A stretch of 64,000 bases of DNA from Sapria himalayana (GCA_029783825.1 JAREIK010008185.1:1-64000); one strand, 5' to 3'. Shown: positions 10,655 to 22,924, counted from the stretch's first letter. Program-made: numbers and translations. The notes: generated by a model not told the origin, from the sequence alone.

Positions 10655-12045
10655 CTCTAAGATATTTAATAAAAAAATATCCTTTGCCTTAGTTATTAAT
10701 GAACCCATTATACTAAGCCTAGTGTTTTGTGTGAAGGATGGGGTATCCGATAGTTTGTTTTCCAACGGTAGATATCGAGAAGCTTACTGCCCCATTCAAG
10801 CTCACTCTACTACGCAAATTCTCAAATGGGAACCCCGGATTCAAAGACATATATGCATTTTTTAAAGCTTTGAAGCTTCAGGAATCAGTAAGAATTGCGT
10901 CGTATGATGTGAAACACATAATGATTGAACTCAAGCACTTCTTTTGATTATGGCTATGCGGGCAGTGGAGCATCTCAGGCTATCCTATGAGGCTGTTCAA
11001 ATGGATGCCCAAATTCACACTAAAGGAGGAATCTAGGCAAGCCCTGGTTTGGTTTTCTCTCCCTCACCTCCCATTTCACCTATTCTATTAACACTCCTTA
11101 TATCATATTGTTCTGTGTGTGGTAAGCCTTGGCTAATAGATGAAGCTACGGCCTTTATGACAAGGCCGAGCATGGCAAGGGTGTGTGTAGAGGTTGATGT
11201 TTCTGCTCCTATCCTGAATAGAGTGTGGGTGGCTAATAAGCATTTTGGCAGATATTGGCTAAATATAATTGCAGAAAACACACCGTAATATTGTTTAAAT
11301 TGTAGAAAAATTGGGTCATTTTGATTTGGAATGCATTGTAAAGGTAAGGGGAAAAGGGCTATGCAAAAGAAAAATGGAGGGATAAATTTTGGGTAAAAAA
11401 GAGGCAGGAGGTTAGGGTAGAAGAAGTGAGGGTAGAGGAGGGGCAGAAGGAAAGCATGGGGGAGACTAGCAGTAGGGGAGGAGAGGAAGGTAATAGGGCA
11501 GCAATTGAAGAGATGGGGGCAGGGGAGGAAGATGGAGATAAAGATGAGGGTGGGATAAAAATACTAGAAATAAAAAAATGGCTAGATGAAGGGATTAATG
11601 CGATGGAGGGGGCAAGGAGGAAGGGATGGGGGATGAAAAGTAAGAGAGAGGTAATGAAAACATCATTGTAATTGGATTTAGAAAATGAAATAATAAACTT
11701 CAATGGAGATGAGTATGACCTCCTATCAGAGGAAGGAACTGAGGCTAAAATTTGACTCATCACGGTTATGCACAAAGGAATGCAGAGTTAAGAATCTACA
11801 TTGGCACAAGATGATTCAAAGATGCTAAATCAAAAAGTGTGGGATGGTATCCTGAAAAATAGAGAAAGTGCAATAGAAAAAATAAAATGGATGAGTTTAC
11901 AAATAAGCAAATTGAATTTAGTAAGTAAAACTGAATAACCTAAATCGAGTGTAAGTAAAAGTGCAAGAAACAAAAAAAATACTTAAACATGTACTATGAA
12001 ACAAGATGCATAACTAGAGCGCAAGCTAGACCTAATAATGTATAA
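10655..12045 (+). pseudogene. LINE B ORF1 (DUF4283 / CCHC RNA-binding protein), decayed
   Basis: This is the gag-like first ORF of a plant LINE, expected to bind the element RNA. The frame from 10738 reads EKLTAPFKLTLLRKFSNG and IYAFFKALKLQESVRIASYD, the DUF4283 core. Homology begins earlier (FALVINEPI, near 10680), so the true start is upstream. After a frameshift near 10945, other frames give WLRGQWSISGYPMRLFKWMP. From 11122 the frame gives CGKPWLIDEATAFMTRPSMA and VCVEVDVSAPILNRVWV. The zinc knuckle follows (CLNCRKIG, near 11293) with its His region damaged. The C-terminal part is Glu/Gly/Lys rich. The ORF1 stop TAA is at 12043-12045 and overlaps the ATG of ORF2. Confidence 0.85.
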
Positions 12046-13941
12046 TAGTCTATATTGGAACATAAGAGGAGTCGGAAATACTCCATCTATAAATAGAATT
12101 AAAAACCTAATTAAAATTCATAATATTATAATTGTAATAATAGTTGAACCCTTGGTTATTAAGGATTCACTAGAATCTATAAAAAGAAATTAGGACTAGA
12201 CAATGCATTTTTCAATAATAATGGCAAGATATGGCTGTTATGAAAAAAAAAATTGATATTGAAATTATTCCAGAGGAGGAACAGATTATTAATTTTAAGC
12301 TAAGAAAAAACTCAGATCCAATTATATCTGTGGTATATGCTAGCAACTCGAAAGTAAAAAAGAAAGTTCTGTGGAATGAAATGAAAGAGATAGAAGATAG
12401 GAATACTCCATGGATCATTGGAGGGGATTTAATGTGGTTAGAAATGTTAAATAAAAAACATCAAGATAGCCGCCTGACCCGTTTGTTATAGCCTAATTTA
12501 ATGAGGCAATTAATAAAAAGAACCTTATGGAGGTTGAGTATTTGAGGCCTAACTTCATATGGTGTAATAATGGAAAAAATAGAGGAACGATCTGGTCTAG
12601 ACTTGACTGCATTCTTTATAAAATCAAATGGGTGGATTACTATGGAGGGGCGAGTGTTAAGACTTAAGCAGAACTTGCTCAGACTATTTCTAAAATTTAA
12701 GTTAGAGAGAGAAATAATAAAATTTCTAAATATCAGAACATGTGGGGTTTGCATAAAGTTTTTGATAAATAATAAGAGTCTCATGGCAAATTCCAACAAC
12801 TGGGAATCTCATGCAGGTCCTAGCTATAAAATTACGTAGGTTAAAACTTGAACTGAGTAGGTGGAATAGAAAGAGATTTGGGAATATAAACAAGAATATT
12901 CATGATGTTGAATCAAAAGACATCATATTAGAAATAGAGAATGAGAATAATTAGATTGAACTCTCTAGAGTTAATTTAAATAAAGCAAATGCAGAATTAA
13001 AATTAATGCTACATATGAAAGAAATCTTTTGGAAGCAAAGGGCCAAAGTAAAGTGGCTCAAGGAACGGGATAGAAATACTCAGTTTTTTATTATAGTTGC
13101 AAAATTAAATAATCAAAGACAAGAAATAAAAGGAATCGAAAATAATATTTGTTAGTGGATAGATGAGGAGGGAAAGATTTAAAAAGTCTTGGAAGACTAC
13201 TTTAAAGTCATCTTTGTGGCTACAGTCCACTAAAAATGACTCCTTAATTCAGTAAATAGGCAAAAGAGTAATAGTAGAAAAAAAAATCTTGGAAGAGTGC
13301 ACTAGCGAAGAAGAGATAAAAGCTGCAGTCTTTAGTGGAAATAAAGATAGTGCAGCGAGACTAAATAGATGGAATAATGGGTTTTATCAAAAAAACCTGA
13401 AATATAATAAAAAAAGGCTTGATCGTTGCAATCGCCTGGGTTTTGCAGGAGTAGAAATCACAAAAGCATGGGCCAACTCATTTATTGTATTGATACCCAA
13501 GAAGGATAACCCGCAAAAAAGTGAGGATTATAGACCTATAAGCTTATGTAACACGGTGTATAAAATTCTGACTAAAGTCTTTTAAAATAGGCTAAATAGG
13601 GTAATTCCCTCTATCATATCGCCACAACAAGCCGGATTTATTAAAAATAGATTAATGATGGAGAAAATTAATTTAACTGTAGAATTGATGAAGGAATTAG
13701 GGGCTAAAGTTAGGGGTCATAATGTGATTATGAAGTTAGATTTGTCTAAAGCTTTTGATAGAGTTGAATGAGACATTTTATGCTATACATTGTGGAAATG
13801 ATATTCTCGGAATTCTGGATAGATCTAATGTATAGATGCATTTCTAGTGCATGGGTTAAAATTTTAATTATTGGAAAAGCTAGCAGAGAATTTAAGCCAG
13901 TCAGAGGACTTAGACAGGGGTATCCTTTATCCCCTGTATTA

Positions 13942-13995
<54 letters not shown>

Positions 13996-15948
13996 AATGC
14001 CAAAAATAAATTTAAAAGAAAAAAAGAAGGAAGGTAAGATTATTAGCTTTAAACAACCTAGACAAACTCCAATTGTAAGTTTCTTAGCATATGCAGATGA
14101 TTTAATTATTTTTACTAATGCTGGGAACACATCACTGAAGAACATGATGAGTCTATTTGATATTGTAGAGGAAGAAATGTGTCACCGGCTTAATAAAAAC
14201 AAATGTCAATTTGTGGTCTCGAGAAAAGCATTAGAAAGGATGGTCCATAGAATTAAAAGAATTACATATTTTGAACAGAGTAAAGCAGCATTAATGTATT
14301 TGAGATGTCCTATCAATGAAGGAAGACTGGAGGAAGAATATTTAACTTTTTTAATAAATAAGTTAAGAGGTAAAATAGTGGGATGGAAAGAGATTATGTT
14401 AAGTATGGCGGGCTGAATCACATTAATCAAACATGTTTTACAAGGATCCATTACACATATCTTAATGACCCTGCGGCCTTCGAAGAAGGTTTGAACAATT
14501 TAGAAAAGGAGAGCGCTAATTTTTTTATCAAGTAACAAATCATGAAAAAACAAGCTACATTGGAAAAAATGGGAAGACATATGTTGCTTAAAGGAGGAAG
14601 CGAGCCTAGGTTTAAACAAGCTAAATGATATGACCAAAGCCTGTGCATGTAAGAACTGGTGGAGGCTCATGCAGAATGATAGCCTATGGGATAGATATGA
14701 AGGCTAGATATGGTTTAAGAAAAAAGCATTCAAGAATGCTAAAAAAACCATTTAAAAGTTGGAATATGATGCTTAAACAAAAAAATCTAGTTGAGAGTAA
14801 TGCACGTCTAATTAAAAATCAATGGAAATGGACTATAAATTCACAGGGAAGGTTCACACTTAAAAGTGCAAAGATATTAGTAAGAAAAGAAAAAATTAGC
14901 CAAGTCTTTAAGGCAGCCTAGGTGAAAAAGATTCCACAAAAATTAATGTATTTATGTGGACGCTTTTATCGAATGTCATTCCGGTGAATTCAAATATTCA
15001 AATGAAATGAGTTAAATTAGCTTCCATGTGCGAATGTGTTATACTAGCATAGAAAGCACAAATCATGTATTTTCAATAGGAAAAATAGTGGTGGAAATTT
15101 GGGAATATCTAGGAAGAGATGCGCAAATAACCAATAAGTTAGAAGATCTCAAGGATAGATTAATGAGATGGAGGATAAGACACACAAAGAATAAAGTATG
15201 TAAATATCTAAGAGATTATATTTTACATATCACAGTTTGGAGTATGTGGAAAACCAAGAATAGACGTAGGTTCGAGATTATTAAAATGAATGCTAATCAT
15301 ATAATAGAAGAAATTAAAAAGGAATGTTCATGGATATCAGTAGGGGCCCCCTTAAAACTCAGAAGCATCAAAATTGAAGATCAAAAAAAGAAAATATGCG
15401 GCTTACTTGCAATTAGAGAAAAAATACCTGAGGTAAGAATGGTTTGTTGGAATAAACTTCCACAGAGAAGGATTGCCCTAAACATAGATGGTAGTTTTAA
15501 TAGAGATATGAGAATGACAGGTGGAGGAGGTGTGATAAGAAATGAGAAAGGTAACGTATTAAAAGCATTTATAATGAGGGAAAAAGCATCTTCAGCCTTG
15601 CATGCAGAAATCCTAGCCTTACTTAAGGTCCTTAAAATATGTAAAGAACACTCTTATATGAATATTCTAGCATAGGTTGATTCTAGTTTACTAGTGAATC
15701 TGGCTACAAATAAGACACAAATGTGGCAGTATGATGAGAACTTAGAGATAATCAAGAATCTTTTAAATGAGCTAAATGGGGAAGTAATGCATACATTTAG
15801 GGAAGAAAATGCTTTTGCAGACAAACTAGCAAAGGAAGACATGAGGAAGGTTCTACATTAGTTTGATGGGGTTAATTTACCAAAGAAATATAAAGGTATA
15901 ATTACATTAGACAAATTAGAATACCCGTATATTAGAATTCAAAAATAG
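12038..15948 (+). pseudogene. LINE B ORF2 (endonuclease, RT, RNase H), decayed
   Basis: This is the replication polyprotein of a plant L1-type LINE, about 1300 codons. The start ATG is at 12038 (YWNIRGVGNTPSINRIK, endonuclease motif). WIIGGD, near 12415, is the second endonuclease motif. RT lies at about 13480-14430: [50 protein letters not shown], then AYADDLIIFTNAG with the catalytic YADD at about 14090. A (TA)n expansion sits inside the FNIYIE motif. The zinc-binding region near 14900-15080 is damaged. RNase H runs from about 15465 (RRIALNIDGSFNRDM) through SALHAEILAL and VDSSLLVNL to ADKLAKED. The terminal YPYIRIQK ends at TAG 15946-15948. About a dozen stops and frameshifts are visible. 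Confidence 0.9.
13946..13993 (+). repeat. (TA)n inside the RT coding region of LINE B
   Basis: This is a 48-bp TA run at the codons for FNIYIE. In copy D the same place is only AATATATATAGAATTG (about 26211), which encodes the normal residues. The run is therefore a local expansion of a short TA-rich codon stretch in this copy. Confidence 0.95.
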
Positions 15949-17160
15949 TAGCCGAATAGAAATTCTTGATCTCCTAGGTCCTATGGAGAAATCATAAAAA
16001 TATACCTTGCTCTGTTTTGTTTTTAAGAATTACAGGTATGGGCTAAGATGAAAGTATATAGAAAATGGCATATGGCAGGAAAAGCAAAATTTGGGTTGAT
16101 ACTAACTATCACTGCCTAAGTAGATAATGAGCTTTAAATAAATAATTAAAACAATTTGTATCTTTCATTTTGTTGTTACGGCATTTGATTGCCTTCTATA
16201 TCAAACATTCTACAAGGTCACTTGGTTGTGAGGATGGTTGTGCTATTGGTCAGGAGGCAATATATATTTTGATATCTATTGTAACTATGTTATTGGATTT
16301 GAATACTTGAAGTGCAGGGACTGTAGTGATCTAATGCATTTACAATTCAAGAGAGGGAGGATAGGCTGAAACTGAATAATATAGCAAAGAGGCTTCATAC
16401 ATTCTAAAATAATTTAACTAGAAGTAGATTGCCTACTGTATTGAACAGTCTACAGATCTCTTGGCTGTGAGGAAGGGCTGTGTTGTTAGTCAGGAGGCAA
16501 TATATATATTGATAGTTGTTGTTACTATTTTTTTTGGCTTTGCATGCTTAAAGTGCAGGGGCTACAGTGGTCAAATGCATTAACAACACACGGAAGAGGA
16601 GGATATGCTGACTGAATAAAATAGCAAAGTGGCTGCCAAAATTCTTACTTAAAGATAGGATGCCAGTAAATAAGTAGCTGGAGATGGGAAAAAAGGAATT
16701 GCAGCTTACAAATGATCCATCAATACAAGACATGCATTAAATTAAAGATTATGGATAATCAAGCGAGGCTGGTACTTGAAAAAAATAGCAAAGATGCTGT
16801 CAAATTTTTTTCTAAGACTGTAGCTGTGAAATGTGGTTGCTATGCTTCTATGCTGTGAATTTCTATTCTTAAAGAAGCAATGGTTAAAGTTGTTGCTATA
16901 AAAGGGAGCAAGCATGTAGGCTTATCAGACAAAGAAGTAAAAGCAAAACAAGGTAGGATTCACAACATAAAAATTATACAAAGGAAAATCTCAAAGATGC
17001 TTTATTTTTTAAGAAAGCTTGATTGTAAAGCTATGTTGTACATTGTTTTATTTTGTCAAGTATGTAAAAGGGGAATAGAGTAAATCATTAGATTAAAAAA
17101 ATGGTATTCCTCCGCCAAAATAGAGGGCTTTTATAATTAATAAAACAAACCTTAAAAAAC
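15949..17160 (+). other. LINE B 3' UTR with an internal duplication and conserved end block
   Basis: This 1.2-kb non-coding segment follows the ORF2 stop. Two related units (about 16197-16403 and 16438-16645) each contain a TCTACA start, GTCAGGAGGCAATATATAT, AAGTGCAGGG and AATGCATT in that order. A third partial match (ATAGCAAAGATGCTGTCAAA) follows near 16785. LINEs A and D have one or more diverged versions of the same unit. The last ~60 bp are the end block shared with A, C and D. No gene is seen. Confidence 0.7.
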
Positions 17161-18182
17161 AGAAGAATTAGAAGTATAAGAATAATAAGAAGAATAACAT
17201 GAATAACAAGAATAAAAATAATAAGAAAAAAAAAGAGAATAAAAAGAATAAGAAGAATAAGAAGAATAAAAAGAATAAAAAGATTAAGAAGAATATGAAG
17301 AATATGAAGAATTATAAGAATATGAGAATAAAAAGAATTAGAAGAATTATAAAAATATGAAGAATTAGAAGAATTAGTAGAATTAGAAAAATTAGAAGAA
17401 TATGATGAATAGAAAGAATAATAAAAATAAGAAGAATAAGAAGAATAAGAAGAATAAGAAAAATAAAAAGAATAAGAAGAATAAGAAGAATACAAAGATT
17501 AAGAAGAATAGGAAGAATAAGAAGAAAAAAAGAATGAGAAGTTTAAGAAGAATTAGAAGAAAAGAAAGAATGAGAAGAAAAATAGAATAGAAGAATATGA
17601 AGAATAAGAAGATTAAGAAGAATAAGAAGAATAAGATGAATAAGAAGAATATATTAATAAGAAGTATAAGAAGAATAAAAGAATAAGAAGAATATGATGA
17701 ATAAGAAGTATAAGAAGAATAAAAAGATTAAGAAGAATAGGAAGGGTAAGAAGAATAATAAAAATAATAAGAATAAGAAGTGTAAGAAGAATAAGAAGAG
17801 TATTAAAAATAAGAAGAATAAGAAGAATAAGAAGAATGAAAAGAATATGAAGAATAAGAAGAATAAGAAAAAATAAAAAGAATAAAAAGAATAAGAAGAA
17901 TAAGAACAATAAAAAGAATAAGAAAATAAGAATAAAAAGAATAATAAGAATAAGAAAAATAAGAAGAATGAAAAGAATAAGAAGAATTAGAAGAATAAAA
18001 GAATTAGAAAAAAAAGAAGAATAATAAGAATAAGGAGAATAAGAAGAATAAGAAGAATAGAAAAATAAGAAGAATAATGAGAATAAGAAGTATAAGAAGA
18101 ATAAGAAGAAAAAAAAGAATAAGAACATGAACAATAAGAAGAAAAAGAAGTATAAGAACACGAACAATAAGAATAATAAAAC
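17161..18182 (+). repeat. AAGAAGAAT-type tail of LINE B
   Basis: About 1.0 kb of AAGAAGAAT and variants, including an AGAATTAGAAGAATTAG subregion near 17335-17400. It begins at the 3' end of LINE B and is ended by the truncated LINE C. The A/G-rich strand is the LINE sense strand, as in the other tails. No genes. Confidence 0.9.
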
Positions 18183-18199
18183 ATTAGAAAATGAAACAG

Positions 18200-20064
18200 T
18201 AGTGCCAAGTCCCTTCATAATCTGATGGACTTATTAAAAAAATTAGAAAATGAAACAGGGCAGAAAATAAATAAACATAAATGTCAATTCATGACTGCCA
18301 AGAATGCTCCACCATGGTTAAATTTCAAAATTAACAGAATAACAGGTTTTTCTCATAAAAAAGGAGCTTTGCAATATCTTGGCTGCCCGCTTTATGAAGG
18401 AAAATTAAAACCAGAGTTTTTAGAATTCTTACATGTTAAATCAAAATAAAATTACAGGTTGGAAAGTAGAATCACTTAACATGAGCGGTAGGATTACTTT
18501 AATTACCCATCTGCTTCAAAGTGTAACCATGCAAAATCTGATGGTTACCTATCTTCCAGAGGTAGTTAAAAAAAGTATTGAGAAAGAATTGCCCCATTTT
18601 CTGTGGGGATCTAGCAATGGAAAAAGAAAGCTTCACTGGAAAAAGTGGAAAGATTTATGCTACCCTAAACAGGAAGCAGGGCTGGGTTTTGTTGAGTTAA
18701 ATGACCTTGCCAAATCCTGGGCGTGTAAAAGATGGTGGAGACTCAAAGAAAATAACAGCCTTTGGGCTGAGTTTATGAGATCTAAATATTGCATAGAGGG
18801 AGACACAAACAAAGATAGAAGAAAGAATAAAGCCTCACAAGTCTGGTTACAAATGCTCAATCAAAGAGAAATAGTTGACAAATACTCCAAATTCTCCAAA
18901 AATGGCTGGAAATAGATTTTGAGTGCAGATGGTTCTTTCTCTCTCAAATCAATTAAAGAAATAGTGAGAAACAGGAAGGTTGTGCAACCTTTATTTAAAT
19001 GGGTCTGGAATAATGATAATAGCCAAAAAATTAAAACTCATACATGAAAAGTGCTCTCAAATATTGTACCGATAGATGAAAACATAAAAAGGAAAGGTAT
19101 ACAACTCCCCTCCAGGTCGAATGCTGTTTCTATGCCACAGAAACATTAGATCACTTGTTTTCTCAAGGAAATATTGCATCGGTAATATGGAAAAGATTAG
19201 AAACTGAAATGGGTATTAAGCATAAATGTTCTTCTATTAGAGATAGACTCCTTAAGTGGGGTTTGGCTCACTCACAGCATAGTCTTCACACTTGGCTTAA
19301 AAATAATATTCCTCATATTACCATCTGATGTATATGGAAAGCCAGGAATAGTAGTAGATATGAAGGTCGCACTATGGTAGTTGAAGATATATGGAAAGCC
19401 ATTAAAAAGAAATTATAATCACCTCGAAAGCTAATCCGATAGTAGCCAGAAACTCTCACCTAGACATAGACTCTCTTAACTTCTGGAACCTCACAGTTGC
19501 AAAATCCCCTCCATATAAGGCCATAGTAGTTAAGTGGGAAAAGCAAGCTAAAGGCAGATTAGCTTTAAACACTAACGGTAGCTTCGATAGAAACATAGGT
19601 TTAGCAGGATGTGGGGGGCCGTAAGAGACCATAATGGTCTTCTTATACTTGCTTATTCGGGAGTCATTAAAGCATCATCTACAATACATGCTGAAATCTT
19701 AGCATTAAGAGAAGGTTTACGGGTGTGTAAATCTGAAAATATATCAAATCTAGATATACAGATTGATTCTAAAATCTTAGTTGATCTCGTAAATAAAAAA
19801 AGTAGCATGTGGAAATATGAAGAATAGTTAGAAGATATTAATATACTAGTAGAAGCTTTGAATGCATCGATCATACATATTTATAGGGAAGCTAACTTAC
19901 TGGCAGACAAGTTAGCTAAAGAAGGAAGAAATAAAAATTTTCAGAAATATGAACAAGAGTCTCTCCCAGAAAAATTTAAAGGAATTACAAAAATGGATAA
20001 GGAAGAACTCCCATACATTAGAATAATAAAAACTCTTTCCTCTAATGATGAATGTTTCAATTAA
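18200..20064 (+). pseudogene. LINE C ORF2, C-terminal half (RT thumb, zinc-binding region, RNase H)
   Basis: The frame opens SSAKSLHNLMDLLKKLENE, the stretch right after the RT catalytic motif in plant LINEs, then HKCQFM and GALQYLGCPLYEGKL. From 18433 it reads KITGWKVESLNMSGRITLI and LPHFLWGSSNGKRKLHW, the conserved thumb/connection region, then SWACKRWWRLKEN. A zinc-binding region is suggested near 18960-19200 but is frameshifted. RNase H runs from about 19560: LALNTNGSF (Asn in place of the first catalytic Asp), STIHAEILALREGL, DIQIDSKILVDLV and LADKLAKEGR. It ends with LPYIRI and TAA at 20062-20064. Roughly half a dozen lesions are visible. Confidence 0.88.
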
Positions 20065-21650
20065 ATGCTAAGAGTATGAATGTGCTGGTTAGTAGCTGGA
20101 AAATAAAGCTTACAAATTTCCTGGTCCTGAAGGAAGTATGTATAAACTGACCAAAGCCAACCCTCTAATCTCCATCCCAACAAGTTTTGCTTGCGTGGTT
20201 TAGATATATATATGTAAACCATCATCAATGAAGTCACAGTAAAACATAGCGAGGGCAGGAAGTCTGTATATTTGCTGTGTTGTGCTTCTACTTGTCTATC
20301 TTACTAGGTACACGGTCCAGAAAAGATTAGTACATAAGATAAAATATGAGAATCATATATTTATGAAGTTTGTTAGATTGGTATATCATTCTGGTAGCCT
20401 CTATGCAGGGGAATTTCTGTCTCTGCAGGTGAATAATACGAAGGCTAATGGGAAAGAGCAAGGTAAGCATTTGAATGTTAGTATATTATCCTGTTATCTT
20501 CTCTTCTCTTAGGAGTGCAATACCACAGAAAAAAGACCCAGAAAATCCAACAGTTGCTGGAATTGTTAAAAGAATACTTTTGTTTGGTGTACTGTTTGTA
20601 TTAATTCCATGTTAAGAGGATATGTGTGAATGTTGCAGAAATATCTCGTGTTAATTTACTTTAACTTATAGATTTAGGGCATGTAAGGGTCTAGAATAGA
20701 AGGCTGGTTCTGCAGCTATTGAAAGATGGAAAATTCAGAATAAGAGTGACAAAGGAGGCTTTGGTGCAATTGGAAATTAAAACAAAATAAAGCGCTTAAG
20801 TTAAAGAGCAGCTATAAGCTGTCTCTCTAAGCAGTGCTAAAGCAAAACCATGCATATCTAAAAAGTGGAAAAAGTTCAGAAAAATTAAAATTTAGAGAAG
20901 CTGAAATGCAGTAAAGAGACTGCATGCACCATGCGATGTTGCCCAATCCACCAGTTTAGCTAAGAGCAGGTATTTTCTGGAATCATTATTTGACTAATGT
21001 TTGGGGTTGATTCTATTTTGCAGAAACAAGGGGTTAGGGAGGGTAATTAGATGTATAGCAGGCTGTCATAGTCGCAAGTCTGCTAGGTGCTTGCATATAT
21101 GTCTGGAAAAGTGGATTTGATTCGTATCGAGTCAGAGTCTGTTGGGTGTTTGTTTGTGCTTGTTGTTTGTTTGATCTATCAGATCGGTGTATAAGGGGAT
21201 GTGCAAGAGTGGTAGATACTGGAGGGGAGTCAGAGAATGTTGGTGTACTTGTCTACAAAGCGAGTCTCGGACAAAAGTAGCATGGACAAGTCAACGAAGG
21301 TAAAAGAACTTTCTACAAAGCATAAGGAACGTGGAAGGTCCTGGCCATAAGGAGACCACCAGAAGCTAAGGAAAGGAGTAAGCTGAGGAGATTAAGATAA
21401 GCCCTAAAATTTAAATGGAAAAATCTTTCATTTTAGCAAAAATAGCCAGTGGCTTAGAAAAAAACCAACTCAAATTCCAGTCTATAATATCTACCATTGG
21501 CTTTTATTAAAATATCAGAATGTTATGGCTCATTTATTTTATTTATTTCGTAAGTGGGTGTAAAAGGGAAAAGGGGTAGATCTTAGCTTGTAAAAATGGT
21601 ATTCCTCCGCCAAAAGAGAGGGTTATAATAATAAAACAAACCTTTAAAAA
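20065..21650 (+). other. LINE C 3' region
   Basis: This is a 1.6-kb non-coding stretch from the ORF2 stop to the end block at about 21550-21645. Small open frames here (such as at 20282-20512) show no recognisable domain. The last part, TGTAAAAGGGAAAAGGGG and then CCTCCGCCAAAAGAGAGGG, matches the ends of A, B and D, while the rest is not obviously similar to their 3' UTRs. Confidence 0.65.
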
Positions 21651-22845
21651 AAATAATAAGAACAATAAGAACAATAAGAATAATAAGAATAATAAGAAGA
21701 ATATGAATAATAAAAAGAATACGAAGAATAAGAAGAATAAGAAAGAATTAGAAGAATATAAAGAATAAGAAGAATAACAAGATTAAAAAGAATAAAAAGA
21801 GTAAAGAGAATAAACAGAATAAGAAGAATAAGAAGAATAAGAAGAATAAGAAAAATAAAAAAATTAAAATATTTAGAAGAAATACAAGAATATGAATAAT
21901 AAAAAGAATTAGAAGAATTAGAAGAATATGAAGAATAAGAAGAATTAGAAGAATTAGAAGAATTAAAAGATTTAAAAGAATATGAAGAATAAGTAAAATA
22001 ATAAAAATAAGAAGAATAAGAAGAATAAGAAGAATAAGAAAATAAGAAGAATAAGAAGAATAATAAGAATAAGAAGAATAAGAAGAATAAGAAGAGTAAG
22101 ATGAATAACAAGAATAAAAAGAATAAGAAAAAAAAGAAGAATAAGAATAATAATAATAATAAGTAGAAGAATAAGAAGAATAAGAAAAAGAATAAGAAGA
22201 ATAAGAAGAATAAGAAAAATAAAAAGAATAAGATGAATAAGAAGAATCAGATGAATAAAAAGAATAAGAAGAATATGAACAAAGAATAAGAAGAATAAGA
22301 AGAAAATGAAGAATATGAATAATAATTAGAAAATAAAAAAAAAGAAGAAAAAAAGGATTGAAGAATAAGAAGAATAATAAAAATAAAAAGAATAAAAAGA
22401 AAAAAAAAGAAGAATGAGAATAATCAAAATAATAAAAAGAATAAGAAGAATAACAAGAATAACAAGAATAACAAGAATTAGAAGAATAAGAAGAATAAGA
22501 AGAATAAGAAGAATTAGAATAATTAAGTAGAATTAGAAGAATTAAAAGAATTAGAATAAAAAGAAGAATAAGAAGAATAAGCAGAATAAGAAGAATAAGA
22601 AGAATAAAAAGAATAAGAAAAATAATACGAATAAGAAGAATAAAAAGAATAAGAAGAATAAGAGGAATAAGAAGAATTAAAAGAATAAGAAATATAAGAA
22701 GAATAAGAAGAATAAGAAGAATAAGAAATATAAGAAGAATAAGAATAATATGAAGAATAACTAGAATAACAAGAATAAGAAGAAAATAAAGAAAAAGAAG
22801 AGAAAGAAGAATAAGAAGAATTATAAAGAACAAGTAAGATATTTT
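21651..22845 (+). repeat. AAGAAGAAT-type tail of LINE C
   Basis: About 1.2 kb. It opens with AATAATAAGAACAATAAG variants, then mainly AAGAAGAAT with ATTAGAAGA stretches near 21905-21965 and 22480-22550. The 5' end of LINE D follows directly. A 361-codon open frame on the - strand here is only the repeat read as Leu/Ile/Ser/Tyr and is not a gene. Confidence 0.9.
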
Positions 22846-22924
22846 TTTGAATTTTCTTCTCTCTCAATTCTAGAAAGAGTAAGTGGGTTTCGAAGAGAGA
22901 GAAACTCCATTATTAAAGCTCTCA

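Larger units (their letters stand above)
10546..17160 (+). mobile_element. LINE copy B, full length but decayed
   Basis: This is a non-LTR retrotransposon of about 6.6 kb with a 5' UTR, ORF1 (DUF4283 plus zinc knuckle), ORF2 (endonuclease, RT, zinc-binding region, RNase H) and a long 3' UTR. The 5' end is set by comparison with D and E, which share TCTCTCTCAATTCTAG at 10566, 22857 and 33900. The 3' end is set by the shared block GGTATTCCTCCGCCAAAA at 17103, followed by AATAAAACAAACCTT and then AAGAAGAAT-type repeat. It lies between the tail of A and its own tail, all in the same orientation. Many frameshifts and stops make it inactive. Confidence 0.9.
18183..21650 (+). mobile_element. LINE copy C, 5'-truncated, divergent subfamily
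   Basis: It starts inside ORF2 just downstream of the RT catalytic motif and keeps the rest of ORF2 and a 1.6-kb 3' region. Its protein differs clearly from B and D (for example QYLGCPLYEGKL against MYLRCPINEGRL in B). Even so, its last ~60 bp (GGTATTCCTCCGCCAAAA, ATAAAACAAACCTT) match the end block of A, B and D, and it too passes into AAGAAGAAT-type repeat. A 17-bp direct repeat (ATTAGAAAATGAAACAG at 18183-18199 and 18242-18258) marks the 5' junction. It has fewer stops than B and D and so looks younger. Confidence 0.88.

Noticed and set aside
11359..11775. A - strand Ser/Pro-rich frame of 138 codons
   Set aside because: It is the antisense of the Glu/Gly-rich tail of LINE B ORF1.
21748..22833. 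A 361-codon open frame on the - strand (Leu/Ile/Ser/Tyr rich)
   Set aside because: It is the AAGAAGAAT repeat read on its pyrimidine strand, where stops are rare. There is no domain, and the same happens in every tail.
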